Assembly: GCA_023395675.1 (NCBI GenBank)
Contig: JAEWYL010000076.1
Coordinates: 1 to 26,080, forward strand
Source: Chloroflexota bacterium
GTDB taxonomy: Bacteria; Chloroflexota; Anaerolineae; Anaerolineales; UBA4823
Direction of reading: 5' to 3'
DNA: 26,080 nucleotides
Shown piece by piece: positions 14,761 through 23,429 of this stretch (the stretch's first letter is position 1; the number at the start of each line of letters is the position of its first letter). Under the pieces are notes generated by a model. The model did no database searches. It saw nothing but the letters and a program-made list of their open reading frames with translations, and was not told the origin of the DNA. A program made the position numbers and the translations under genes.

Positions 14761-14814
14761 ATGAATGCACGTATTGCGGCGTTTCGTGCCGCAATACGTG
14801 CATTCATTCTTTTT
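14761..14814 (+). terminator. Strong intrinsic terminator after the L,D-transpeptidase gene
   Basis: A perfect 20-bp inverted repeat (14761-14780 with 14788-14807) has a seven-base loop GTTTCGT and is followed by TCTTTTTC. It starts eight bases after the stop codon. The stem is much longer than most intrinsic terminators. Confidence 0.85.
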
Positions 14815-14917
14815 CCTTTCGCTGGAGAAGGGCAGGGGAGAAGGCTCCTCCCATGGGGGCGAGTTCCAGCGTCCACACTTGGTTTGCCTCTCATGATGGG
14901 GAGAGAAGGGATTAAAG

Positions 14918-16354
14918 ATGTCGCAGCGTTTTGCTTTGCTGCTCTTCATGGTGCCGCTCCTGGTTGCTTCGCTGGCGTGCCGCGCCGCCGCCAGCCTGTT
15001 CAACCCTCCAGAGAGCCCGGCCGTCACAGAGACTGCGGCGATTGAACTGGTCCCCTCCCTGGCTCCAGAGACCCCCGCGCCCCCAGACCCCAGCCCGTCC
15101 CCGACCCCCGATCCCAGCCCTACCCCGGTCCCGCCCAGCCCGACCGCGGTTCAGGTGCCTACCTGGACCTCCGTCGCCCCGACTGAAAACCCCGAAACGG
15201 AGAGTGTTTCGCTCCAGCTCCGGATTTTCCAGGAGCTCTGGGAGATTGTGGACCAGGAGTATATGTACGAAGACTTTAATGGGGTGGATTGGGACGCCGT
15301 GTACGGTGAATTCCGCGCCCGGGTGGAAGCCGGCCTGACGCAGGACGAATTTTACCTGGCGATGAGCGAGATGATTGATACTCTGGGCGACGAGCATTCA
15401 TCGTTCCTCAGCCCGGCCGATGTGGCGGAGGCGGAAGCTGAACTTGCCGGGGATAACAATTACGTGGGCATTGGTGTGGTCACAATATTAATTCCCGAGC
15501 GGAACCGGGCGGCGGTGATCGCCGTTTTCCCGGGGAGCCCGGCAGAGCAGGCTGGAATCCAGGTGCACGACAGCCTCCTGGCGGTAGATGGGCGGGCGGT
15601 GGTGGATGAGGCCGGCGATCACCGCGAGATCATGCGCGGGCCGGAAGGGACCACCATCCAGGTAACAGTCCAGAGCCCCGGCGAGGAACCCCGCCAGGTG
15701 AGCATCACCCGCCGGGTGGTGCAGGGAGCCATGCCGGTTCCGTACCAGGTCTTCGAAACCCCGGACGGCAGGCGCATCGGGTACATACTCCTGATCACTT
15801 TTTTTGACGAGACCATTGACAATCAGGTAGCCGCCGCGCTGGAGGAGATGAGCGCCTCCACCCCGCTGGATGGCGTGATCCTGGACAACCGCTACAACGG
15901 CGGTGGGATCAGCAACGTGGTGCTCGATACCCTGCGTTACTTTGTGGACGGGCTGACCGGTCATTTTATCAGCCGCCAGGAACAGCGCCCGTTTGTGGTG
16001 CAGGGCCTGGATATTGCCGGTTCTCACCAGGTGCCCCTGGTGGTCCTGGTCGGCCCCGGAACGGCGAGCTTCGGAGAGATCTTTTCGGGCATCCTGAAGG
16101 ACTTCGATAGGGCTCATCTGATCGGCGATGTGACCGATGGGAATGTCGAAATCCTGTACGGCTATGATTTCGAGGACGGCTCGCGCGCCTGGATCGCCCA
16201 CGATTATTTCCAGCCGCTCAATAATCCCGAGGAGGATTGGGAACTGACCGGGATTATTCCGCACCAGGAGATCCCCACCGCCTGGGACCAGTACACTATG
16301 GAAACTGATCCGGCGGTGAGGGCCGCGCTGGATTACTTTGGGCAGGGACAGTAG
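14918..16354 (+). CDS. S41-family (C-terminal processing) peptidase-like exported protein, catalytic Lys replaced
   Basis: This 478-residue exported protein starts with a hydrophobic leader ending in LVASLAC (C21), a possible but imperfect lipobox. A Pro/Thr/Ser-rich linker runs to about 90. The rest has the CtpA/Prc layout: an N-terminal helical segment (LFQELWEIVDQEYMYEDFNGVDWDAVY-like, about 100-130), a PDZ domain (about 180-265, with GSPAEQAGIQVHDSLLAVDG) and the S41 core (IGYILLITFFDE, LDGVILDNRYNGGG, VLVGPGTASFGEIFSGIL). The nucleophile is S384 in GTASFGE. The usual general-base Lys, 25 residues later in Prc, is N409 in TDGNVE, so the protein may be inactive or use another base. AAGGG seven bases before the ATG supports the start. 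The true substrate is unknown. Confidence 0.88.
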   Translation: MSQRFALLLFMVPLLVASLACRAAASLFNPPESPAVTETAAIELVPSLAPETPAPPDPSPSPTPDPSPTPVPPSPTAVQVPTWTSVAPTENPETESVSLQLRIFQELWEIVDQEYMYEDFNGVDWDAVYGEFRARVEAGLTQDEFYLAMSEMIDTLGDEHSSFLSPADVAEAEAELAGDNNYVGIGVVTILIPERNRAAVIAVFPGSPAEQAGIQVHDSLLAVDGRAVVDEAGDHREIMRGPEGTTIQVTVQSPGEEPRQVSITRRVVQGAMPVPYQVFETPDGRRIGYILLITFFDETIDNQVAAALEEMSASTPLDGVILDNRYNGGGISNVVLDTLRYFVDGLTGHFISRQEQRPFVVQGLDIAGSHQVPLVVLVGPGTASFGEIFSGILKDFDRAHLIGDVTDGNVEILYGYDFEDGSRAWIAHDYFQPLNNPEEDWELTGIIPHQEIPTAWDQYTMETDPAVRAALDYFGQGQ

Positions 16355-16571
16355 CGCCGGGAGCACGACCGGCCCTGCTTTATGCCGCGCTGCGCCAAAA
16401 ACCTGCTTGACCCCCTTTTCTTCAATTTGCCGCTGTGGTAGACTCTTTGTTAAGAAATGAACAAAGGGGGAGCTGCGCTCCGGAGAGCCGGATGCTTCTC
16501 TGCTCCGGCGTTAACGGACCGGGCGGGCAGCCTGTCGGACACACAGCATTGAATAGGGATGGAGATCTATT
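16355..16571 (+). other. Intergenic leader upstream of the Fe-S oxidoreductase gene
   Basis: In these 217 bases a 7-bp hairpin CTTTGTT/AACAAAG (16445-16466) and a 6-bp repeat CCGGAG/CTCCGG further on are visible. A promoter is expected but no convincing box pair was found. TTGCCG at 16427 is the nearest -35-like string, without a good -10. GGAG (16561-16564) seven bases before the ATG is the ribosome site. Confidence 0.35.
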
Positions 16572-18575
16572 ATGCTAACACTGCCGGAAAAAATCCTGTT
16601 TGTATTGGCGGTTCTCCTGTCGCTCTATGCCGCCTATCGTGCCGGAGACCGTATCGTTCGCACCATCCGCCGGGGCCGCGGCCAGGTGGATTGGGGTGCG
16701 GTCCGGGAGCAGTTCGCCGCCGGTGTTATCAATTTCCTCACCTTCCGCCCGGTTTTTCGCTTGAGATTCTGGCCCAGCCTGTTCCACGGTTTCATCGGCT
16801 GGGCCTTCATTTATTATCTGCTGGTCAATCTGGTGGATGTCATCCGGGGTTTTATCCCGGGATTTGATATTCCCGGCACCGTGGGGGGCGTTTACCGCCT
16901 CCTGGCGGACATTCTCAGCGTGCTTGCCCTGGCAGGCATTGTGTATATGGTAATTCGCCGCTTCCTGGCCCGTTCTCCGCAGCTCACTGCCAGGGAAGAG
17001 GTGCTGCTTAGCCCCAAGGCGCGCGCCGGCATCCGCCGCGACTCGGCTGTGGTCGCCGGTTTCATCTTCGTCCATATCGGCTCTCGCTTCCTGGGCGAAG
17101 CGGTCCGGGTAGCCGCATCCGGCTCCGGCGATGCCTGGATGCCCTTCGCCACTGCGGCCTCTGTGCTGTTCCGGCCCCTCAGCCTGGGGACGCAGGTCGT
17201 GTTCGAGCATATCTTCTTCTGGGGCGCGTTGGGAACCATCCTGGCCTTTATTCCATATTTCCTGTATTCAAAGCACCTGCACCTGATCTTCACCCCCCTG
17301 AACTATATGTTCAAACCCCGCCGGCGTTCGATGGGAGAGCTGGAAAAGCTCGATTTTGAGGACGAGAGCATCGAGCAGTTCGGCGCCAGCAAGCTGGAAG
17401 ACCTGGGTTGGGAGCAGATCATGGATGCATACGCCTGCATCATGTGCTACCGCTGCCAGCAGGTCTGCCCGGCTTATAACACCGGAAAAGTGCTCTCGCC
17501 GGCTGCGCTGGAGATCAATAAGCGCTATTATCTGAACGCGGAAGGAGCGCGCCTGGCGCGGGGCGAGGCCAGTTCGATGAACCTGACCGAATTCGCCATC
17601 ACGCCCGAGGCAATCTGGGCCTGTACGGCTTGCGGGGCCTGCGTGGATATCTGCCCGGTGGGCAACGAGCCCATGCGGGATATTCTCGACATCCGGCGCG
17701 GGCTGGTGCTGATGGAAAACGAATTCCCCAGGCAGCTCCAGGCCGCCTTCCGCGGCATGGAGCGCAGCCTGAACCCCTGGAGCGTGCCCCAGTCCGAGCG
17801 CATGAAATGGGCGGAGGGCTGCAATGTGCCCACCATCGAGCAGAATCCCGAGCCGGAGCTTCTCTGGTGGGTGGGCTGCGCGCCCGCTACCGACGCCCGC
17901 GCTCAGAAGACCGCCCAGGCCTTCGCCGAGATTTTGAATACCGCGGGGGTGAACTACGCCGTGCTGGGCCAGAATGAGCAGTGCACCGGCGATTCGGCCC
18001 GCCGCGCCGGTAAGGAGGACCTGTTCTACGAGCTGGCAAGCGCCAATGTGGAGATGTTGAATGAGGTGGCCCCCAAACGGATCGTCACCACCTGCCCTCA
18101 CTGCCTGCATACGATTAAAAACGAGTACCCGGCATTCGGCGGCAGCTACAATGTTATCCACCATACCCAGTTAATTAACGAGCTGGTTGGGGCGGGAAAG
18201 ATCCGCCTGCAGGAGGACAGCCTGGGTAAGCTCACCTACCACGACCCCTGCTACCTCGGCAGGCAGAACGGCATCCTGGACGCCCCGCGGCAGGTGCTGC
18301 AGGGCGCCTCCGGTGAATTTGTCGAGCTGCCGCGCAGCGGGCGCCAGTCTTTCTGCTGTGGAGCCGGCGGCGCGCAGATGTGGAAAGAGGAGGAAGAGGG
18401 CGACGAACGGGTCAGCGCAGCCCGGTTTAAGGAAGCCCAATCCGCAGGCGCCGATACGCTTGCGGTCGGCTGCCCCTTCTGCATGGTGATGCTGAACGAC
18501 GCCAAGAAGGACGCCGGCAGCGAGATGCAGGTGCTGGACGTGGCCGAGATCGTGGCCGCGCAGCTGAAAAAGTAA
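16572..18575 (+). CDS. Membrane-bound (Fe-S) oxidoreductase, probable ETF:menaquinone oxidoreductase (FadF/EMO type)
   Basis: This 667-residue protein joins three modules. Residues 1-240 are a NarI-like cytochrome b region with about six helices and candidate haem His residues (H72, H168, H213). Residues 285-365 are a double 4Fe-4S domain: C289, C292, C295, C299-P, then C351, C354, C357, C361-P. Residues 420-660 hold two CCG (heterodisulfide reductase B-like) domains. The second is complete: DPCYLGR, SFCCGAGG, VGCPFC. The first has WWVGC, a lone Cys in NEQCTGD and TTCPHC, so the usual Cys pair is reduced to one. Such fusions pass electrons from electron-transfer flavoprotein to menaquinone during acyl-CoA oxidation. 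No etfAB genes lie in the window, so the partner is inferred. A terminator follows directly. Confidence 0.87.
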   Translation: MLTLPEKILFVLAVLLSLYAAYRAGDRIVRTIRRGRGQVDWGAVREQFAAGVINFLTFRPVFRLRFWPSLFHGFIGWAFIYYLLVNLVDVIRGFIPGFDIPGTVGGVYRLLADILSVLALAGIVYMVIRRFLARSPQLTAREEVLLSPKARAGIRRDSAVVAGFIFVHIGSRFLGEAVRVAASGSGDAWMPFATAASVLFRPLSLGTQVVFEHIFFWGALGTILAFIPYFLYSKHLHLIFTPLNYMFKPRRRSMGELEKLDFEDESIEQFGASKLEDLGWEQIMDAYACIMCYRCQQVCPAYNTGKVLSPAALEINKRYYLNAEGARLARGEASSMNLTEFAITPEAIWACTACGACVDICPVGNEPMRDILDIRRGLVLMENEFPRQLQAAFRGMERSLNPWSVPQSERMKWAEGCNVPTIEQNPEPELLWWVGCAPATDARAQKTAQAFAEILNTAGVNYAVLGQNEQCTGDSARRAGKEDLFYELASANVEMLNEVAPKRIVTTCPHCLHTIKNEYPAFGGSYNVIHHTQLINELVGAGKIRLQEDSLGKLTYHDPCYLGRQNGILDAPRQVLQGASGEFVELPRSGRQSFCCGAGGAQMWKEEEEGDERVSAARFKEAQSAGADTLAVGCPFCMVMLNDAKKDAGSEMQVLDVAEIVAAQLKK

Positions 18576-18606
18576 GCGCCGGGAGCGCCGGACCGCCAGT
18601 TTTATC

Positions 18607-18646
18607 AACCAGACAGGAAATCGCAGGCGCCTGTCTGGTTTTTTCT
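18607..18646 (+). terminator. Intrinsic terminator after the Fe-S oxidoreductase gene
   Basis: A perfect 11-bp stem (18607-18617 with 18630-18640) has a 12-base loop and is followed by TTTTCTCT. It lies 31 bases past the stop codon and only five bases upstream of the ribosome site of the next gene, so that gene needs its own promoter or read-through. Confidence 0.85.
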
Positions 18647-18661
18647 CTCAAGGAGGCTTTT

Positions 18662-19528
18662 TTGCGCAGCGAAACGGAGATGCTCGAGCTGATCCTGGAT
18701 ACTGCCCGGGAGGATGAGCGCATCCGGGCGGTGATGATGAACGGCTCGCGAGCCGTTTCCGCCTCGCGGGGCGATATTTTCCAGGATTTTGATATCGTCT
18801 ACTTCGTCACAGAGCGGGCGCCCTTCATCCATAATCTGGAGTGGATCCGGCGCTTCGGAGAGCTGATGATCCTGCAGCTCCCGGACGAAATGCAGGAACC
18901 GCCTCCAGAAGATGCTCCCGGTTATGCCTACCTGATGCAGTTCGCCGACGGCAACCGCATTGATCTGACCATTTTTCCCATCTCCAGGCTTGCGGAGCTT
19001 GAGAAGGACAGCCAGAGCCTCCTGCTGCTGGATAAAGACGGTCTCTTCGGCAGGCTCGACCCTCCCAGCGATGCCGGCTACCTGCCCTCGCCCCCGACCG
19101 CGAAACAGTTTGCCGACTGCGTAAATGAGTTCTGGTGGGTGTGCGCTTACGTGGCCAAAGGTCTGTGGCGGGAGGAAATCCTCTATGCAAAGGCCGCGTT
19201 TGAGATCGTCCGGGAGGAATTATTGGAGATGCTGGTGTGGTATACGGGGGTTCGGACCGGATTTTCGGTCAGCCCCGGAAAATTCGGCAGGCGCCTGCCG
19301 GAGCTGCTCGAACCGGAGCTGAAGACGCTGCTTCTCAAGACCTACGCCGGCGCCGGCATAGACGAAACCTGGGAGGCGCTGTTTTGCATGTGCGCTCTTT
19401 TCCGCCGGGCGGCGCTTGAGGTCGCCGGGCAATTCGGTTTTGACTATCCCTATGGGGATGACGAGCGGGTCAGCGCCCACCTGCGGCACGTGCGGCGCCT
19501 GCCGAAGAATGCCCGGCAGATGTACTGA
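18662..19528 (+). CDS. Aminoglycoside 6-adenylyltransferase-like nucleotidyltransferase (ANT(6) family)
   Basis: This 288-residue protein matches the length and layout of streptomycin 6-adenylyltransferases. The nucleotidyltransferase core is at the N terminus: RAVMMNGSRAV with G28-S29-R30, then D38-IFQ-D42-F-D44-IVYFVT, the acidic residues that hold the metal and nucleotide. A further motif, GNRIDLTIFPI (about 100-110), carries the third carboxylate. The C-terminal helical half (WWVCAYVAKGLWREEILYAK, KFGRRLPELL) is also typical. TTG at 18662 was chosen because AGGAGG (18651-18656) lies five bases upstream; ATG at 18680 is too far from it. Base composition matches the neighbours and no mobile element is nearby, so it may be an intrinsic gene whose real substrate is not a drug. 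Resistance is unproven. Confidence 0.9.
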   Translation: MRSETEMLELILDTAREDERIRAVMMNGSRAVSASRGDIFQDFDIVYFVTERAPFIHNLEWIRRFGELMILQLPDEMQEPPPEDAPGYAYLMQFADGNRIDLTIFPISRLAELEKDSQSLLLLDKDGLFGRLDPPSDAGYLPSPPTAKQFADCVNEFWWVCAYVAKGLWREEILYAKAAFEIVREELLEMLVWYTGVRTGFSVSPGKFGRRLPELLEPELKTLLLKTYAGAGIDETWEALFCMCALFRRAALEVAGQFGFDYPYGDDERVSAHLRHVRRLPKNARQMY

Positions 19529-19579
19529 ACCTGGAGCCCCCGGCCGGTGCAGCCCTATGCACAAAACTTGCTCTTTCAG

Positions 19580-19622
19580 GATTGGTTCTAAATCCAATCA
19601 TTGGGATGAACTTTAGTATAAT
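19580..19622 (+). promoter_or_regulatory. Candidate promoter and operator of the 2-oxoacid dehydrogenase operon
   Basis: A perfect TATAAT (19617-19622) lies 47 bases before the E1 start. The expected -35 position is occupied by the second arm of an inverted repeat GATTGG-N8-CCAATC (19580-19599) rather than by TTGACA. A repeat over the -35 region of a promoter lacking a good -35 box suggests a regulator binding site, but this is inference. Confidence 0.4.
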
Positions 19623-19669
19623 GAAATGAAAGCCAGTGGCGCTGCCATCCGTTCCTGGGAGGAGGCTGA

Positions 19670-22084
19670 ATGACGGATGTAGTTGGTACGTACGCGGATA
19701 TTTCCCTGGATGTGCAAGACATTTTAAAAGATTACCAGACGGGCTATGCCAGCCGGCAGGCCAGCTATGCCGGGCGGCGAGAGGTGATGGCTGGCAAAGC
19801 AAAGTTCGGCATTTTCGGCGACGGAAAGGAGCTTCCGCAGCTGGCGCTGGCGCGCGTCTTCCGCCCCGGCGACTGGCGTTCCGGTTACTACCGCGACCAG
19901 ACGCTGATGTTTGCCCTCGGCGTCCATACCCTGGACGAGTTTTTCGCCCAGCTCTATGCCCACGCCGACGTGGAGCACGAGCCGGCCACCGGGGGACGGG
20001 CGATGAACGCTCATTTTGCCACCCGCACCCTGAACCTCGATGGAAGCTGGAAAGCTCAGGCCGAGATGATGAACTCGTCGGCCGATGTATCGCCTACGGG
20101 CTCGCAGATGCCGCGCCTGGTGGGCCTGGCTTATGCCTCCCGCCTGTACCGGGAGGTCGAGGCGCTGAAAAGTTTCGCCCAATTTTCGAAGAACGGGGAG
20201 GAAGTCGCTTTCGGGACGATTGGCAACGCCTCCACCGCCGAGGGGATGTTCTGGGAGGCGCTCAACGCCATCGGCGTGCTCCGGGCGCCGGCTGTGATCA
20301 CCATCTACGATGACGAGTACGGCATCTCCGTCTCCAATGAGCACCAGATGTTGAAGTGCGATCTCTCCGAGCTGCTGCAGGGATTTCGCCGGGCGCCGGG
20401 AGACCAGGAGGGCTACGACCTTTACACGGTGCGAGGCTGGGATTATCCGGCCCTGCTGGAGGCTTACCGCACCGCCGTGGAGACCGCGCGCCGGGAGCAC
20501 GTCCCGGCCATCCTGCACATCGTTGAACTGACGCAGCCCCAGGGCCATTCCACCTCGGGCAGCCACGAGCGCTATAAGTCAAAGGAGCGCCTGGAATGGG
20601 AGGCCGGGTACGACTGCCTGGCGAGGTTCCGCGCCTGGATTATCGAACAGAAGCTCGCCTCTGCGGATGAGCTGGATGCGCTGGAGAAGGAGGCGCGCCA
20701 GGAGGTGGAGGCGGCGCGCCGGCGCGCCTGGGCGGCTTTCACCGGCCCTATTTTGGACGAACGGAAAGAGGCCCTCTCGCTGCTGCAGGCGCTGGAGGCG
20801 GGCTCTTCCCAGGCGGAGAATGTGCGGCGCGTGCGCGAGCGGCTGGCAGGTTTGCCCAACCCGCTGCGCAGGGATATTCACACTGCGGTGCACCAGGCGC
20901 TGGTCCAGGTCCGCGCCGAAGAAAGCGGGCCTCGCCGCAGCCTGATCGCCTGGAAGAAAGAGCAGGAGGCCCTTGCGGTGCGGCGCTACAGCTCGCACCT
21001 GTACCTGCAGTCCGGCAGGCCCGCGCTGAAAGCGCCGCGGATCGACCCTCTCTACTCCGGCAGTTCCCGCGAGGTCCACGGTTTCGAGGTCCTCAACGCC
21101 TGTTTCGACGCGGCCTTCGCGCGTGAGCCCCGCCTCGTCGCTTTTGGGGAAGATGTGGGCCGCCTGGGTGACGTCAACCAGGGATTCAAAGGCCTGCAGG
21201 AGAAATACGGCGAGCTGAGGGTATCCGACACGGGCATTCGCGAGGTCACGATCATGGGGCAGGCGATTGGCCTGGCGCTGCGCGGCCTGCGCCCCATCGC
21301 CGAGATCCAATACCTGGACTACCTGCTCTACGCCCTGCAGATTCTCTCGGATGACCTGGCGACCCTGCACTGGCGCACGGCCGGCGGGCAGAGCGCCCCG
21401 GTGATCGTGCGCACGCGCGGCCACCGCCTGGAAGGGATCTGGCATTCCGGGTCTCTCATGGCGGGCATCCTGCATCTGGTGCGCGGTATGTACGTGCTGA
21501 CCCCCCGCAATATGACCCAGGCTGCCGGGTTTTACAACACCCTGCTGCTCTCGGATGACCCGGCCCTGGTGGTGGAAGTGCTGAACGGCTACCGGGTGCG
21601 CGAACGGCTGCCGGATAATATTAGCGAATTCACCGTACCTCTCGGCGTTCCCGAAGTCCTGCGCCCGGGTACGGACGTCACCCTGGTCACGTACGGCGCC
21701 TGCTGCCGCATCGTTTTAGAAGCGGCAGAAAATCTGAGCCGCGTCGGGATCGAGGCCGAAGTCATTGATGTTCAGTCCCTGCTGCCCTTCGACCTGGAGG
21801 GGAAGATCCTCGACTCGCTAAAGAAGACGAACCGCATTGTCTTCATCGATGAAGATGTCCCCGGAGGCACGACCGCCTATATGCTCCAGGAGGTGATCGA
21901 AAAACAGGGCGGCTATTACTGGCTGGACTCGGAGCCGCGCACGCTGCCGGGCGAGACACACCGCCCCGCCTACGGCTCCGACGGGGATTACTGGTCCAAA
22001 CCGAATGCGGAGACCGTGTTCAAAACCGTGTATGAGTTGATGCACGAAGTAGATCCAGCGGAATATCCACTTTACGACCAATAG
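19670..22084 (+). CDS. 2-oxoacid dehydrogenase E1, fused alpha and beta subunits (branched-chain 2-oxoacid type likely)
   Basis: This 804-residue ThDP enzyme decarboxylates a 2-oxoacid and loads the acyl group on the E2 lipoyl arm. E1-alpha occupies about 1-340: YYRDQTLMFALGV (73-85), ThDP motif GNASTAEG (185-192) paired with DDEYGIS (214-220), and the loop HSTSGSHERYKS. A helical, charged linker runs to about 460. E1-beta covers about 460-804: VAFGEDVG, IREVTIMGQAIGLALRGLRPIAEIQYLDY, GILHLVRGMYVLTPRN, EVIDVQSLLPFD and FIDEDVPGG. The canonical GDG...NN pair is GNA...DD here. Fused E1 is known in several phyla and is often annotated as 2-oxoisovalerate dehydrogenase, but substrate choice cannot be proven from sequence. 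GGGAGGAGG (19657-19665) precedes the ATG. E2 starts eight bases after the stop. Confidence 0.92.
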   Translation: MTDVVGTYADISLDVQDILKDYQTGYASRQASYAGRREVMAGKAKFGIFGDGKELPQLALARVFRPGDWRSGYYRDQTLMFALGVHTLDEFFAQLYAHADVEHEPATGGRAMNAHFATRTLNLDGSWKAQAEMMNSSADVSPTGSQMPRLVGLAYASRLYREVEALKSFAQFSKNGEEVAFGTIGNASTAEGMFWEALNAIGVLRAPAVITIYDDEYGISVSNEHQMLKCDLSELLQGFRRAPGDQEGYDLYTVRGWDYPALLEAYRTAVETARREHVPAILHIVELTQPQGHSTSGSHERYKSKERLEWEAGYDCLARFRAWIIEQKLASADELDALEKEARQEVEAARRRAWAAFTGPILDERKEALSLLQALEAGSSQAENVRRVRERLAGLPNPLRRDIHTAVHQALVQVRAEESGPRRSLIAWKKEQEALAVRRYSSHLYLQSGRPALKAPRIDPLYSGSSREVHGFEVLNACFDAAFAREPRLVAFGEDVGRLGDVNQGFKGLQEKYGELRVSDTGIREVTIMGQAIGLALRGLRPIAEIQYLDYLLYALQILSDDLATLHWRTAGGQSAPVIVRTRGHRLEGIWHSGSLMAGILHLVRGMYVLTPRNMTQAAGFYNTLLLSDDPALVVEVLNGYRVRERLPDNISEFTVPLGVPEVLRPGTDVTLVTYGACCRIVLEAAENLSRVGIEAEVIDVQSLLPFDLEGKILDSLKKTNRIVFIDEDVPGGTTAYMLQEVIEKQGGYYWLDSEPRTLPGETHRPAYGSDGDYWSKPNAETVFKTVYELMHEVDPAEYPLYDQ

Positions 22085-22092
22085 GAGAACAG

Positions 22093-23415
22093 ATGCCTAC
22101 CCAAGTGATCATGCCCCAGCTCGGTGAATCCGTCGTAGAAGGGACTATCACTCGCTGGTTGAAGCAGAAAGGCGAGCGGGTGGAGGAATACGAGCCCCTC
22201 CTGGAAGTGAACACCGATAAAGTCGATTCGGAAATCCCGAGCCCGGTCTCAGGCACGGTGCTGGAAATCCTGGTCCCGGCTGATACGACGGTGCGTGCGG
22301 GCGAAGTGCTGGCCTGGATTGGCGAGCCGGGCGAGCCGCTGCAGGGGAACGGGAATGGCAAAGAGGAGACGCCTGGGGAGACCGCCGCCGAGGTAGCCCC
22401 GCAGGCCGAAGCGCCGGCCTCGGCGGACGCCATGCAAACCGGCGCCCCGGCCGCGCCTCAGGCGTCCGGTCGTGAAGGCGGGCGGGGGTTCATCTCTCCG
22501 GTGGTGGCCCGCATCGCCGCCGAGCACAACCTGGATCTCTCCGTGATGCAGGGCACCGGACAGGGCGGGCGCATTACGAAAAAGGACGTCCTGGCTTTCC
22601 TCGAGGAACAGGAAAAAACAGGGGCTGCCCCGGCCCCCGCGCGGGTGGAACTGGAACCTGCGGCCCCGGCCCCGCAGCCGGCCCCGGCTTACACCGCCCC
22701 ACCCGAGACCAGCCCTGCCGCCCTGCCGGGCGAGCTGCTCCCCCATTCTCCGGTCCGCCGGGCCATCGCCGAACATATGGTGCTCAGCAAGCGCACTTCG
22801 CCTCATGTGACCACAGTCTTCGAGGTAGACCTGAGCCGGGTCGTCGCGCACCGGGAGGCCCATAAGGCCGCCTTTGCCCGAGATGGGGTGAACCTGACCT
22901 ATACCGCCTACCTGATCTCTGCCGCCGTCTCCGCCCTCAAGGCCTACCCGGCGGTCAATTCATCCTGGAGTGAGGAAGGATTGATCCTGCACCGGGAGAT
23001 CAATTTTGGGATGGCGGTCGCGTTGGGAGAGGGCGGGCTGATCGTTCCGGTGATTAAAAACGCCGACAGCCTCTCGCTGCTGGGCCTGGCGCGGACGATC
23101 AACGACCTGGCGAACCGCGCCCGGGCGCGCCAGCTGCGCCCGGAGGAGGTGAAAGGCGGGACCTTTACCCTCACCAATCACGGCACCAGCGGCTCCCTCT
23201 TCGCCACCCCGATTATCAACCAGCCCCAATGCGCCATTCTGGGGGCCGGGGCGATCCAGAAGCGGGCGGTTGTGGTCACTGTGGATAGGGTGGACGCGAT
23301 CGCCATTCGCCCGATGGTCTATCTATCCCTGACCTTTGATCACCGCATCCTGGATGGGGCGGCTGCAGATCACTTCCTGGGGAAAGTGGTAGAATCGCTG
23401 CAGAATTGGACCTGA
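22093..23415 (+). CDS. 2-oxoacid dehydrogenase E2, dihydrolipoamide acyltransferase
   Basis: This 440-residue core subunit moves the acyl group from lipoate to CoA. The N-terminal lipoyl domain (about 1-78) has K43 in EVNTDKVD as the lipoylation site. An Ala/Pro/Glu-rich swinging linker follows. The peripheral subunit-binding domain is at about 136-175 (FISPVVARIAAEHNLDL, then GTGQGGRITKKDVLAFL) and binds E1 or E3. A second Pro/Ala linker leads to the catalytic domain (about 215-440), which ends with the signature DHRILDGAAADHF, where H417 and D421 are catalytic. AGGAG (22083-22087) overlaps the E1 stop codon and lies five bases before the ATG, indicating coupled translation. One lipoyl domain is present. 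Substrate specificity follows E1 and is unknown. Confidence 0.94.
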   Translation: MPTQVIMPQLGESVVEGTITRWLKQKGERVEEYEPLLEVNTDKVDSEIPSPVSGTVLEILVPADTTVRAGEVLAWIGEPGEPLQGNGNGKEETPGETAAEVAPQAEAPASADAMQTGAPAAPQASGREGGRGFISPVVARIAAEHNLDLSVMQGTGQGGRITKKDVLAFLEEQEKTGAAPAPARVELEPAAPAPQPAPAYTAPPETSPAALPGELLPHSPVRRAIAEHMVLSKRTSPHVTTVFEVDLSRVVAHREAHKAAFARDGVNLTYTAYLISAAVSALKAYPAVNSSWSEEGLILHREINFGMAVALGEGGLIVPVIKNADSLSLLGLARTINDLANRARARQLRPEEVKGGTFTLTNHGTSGSLFATPIINQPQCAILGAGAIQKRAVVVTVDRVDAIAIRPMVYLSLTFDHRILDGAAADHFLGKVVESLQNWT

Positions 23416-23429
23416 CACAGGGCGGAACA

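Noticed and set aside
17268..18164. 298-codon minus-strand ORF
   Set aside because: Shadow of the Fe-S oxidoreductase, which has clear cluster motifs in its own frame.
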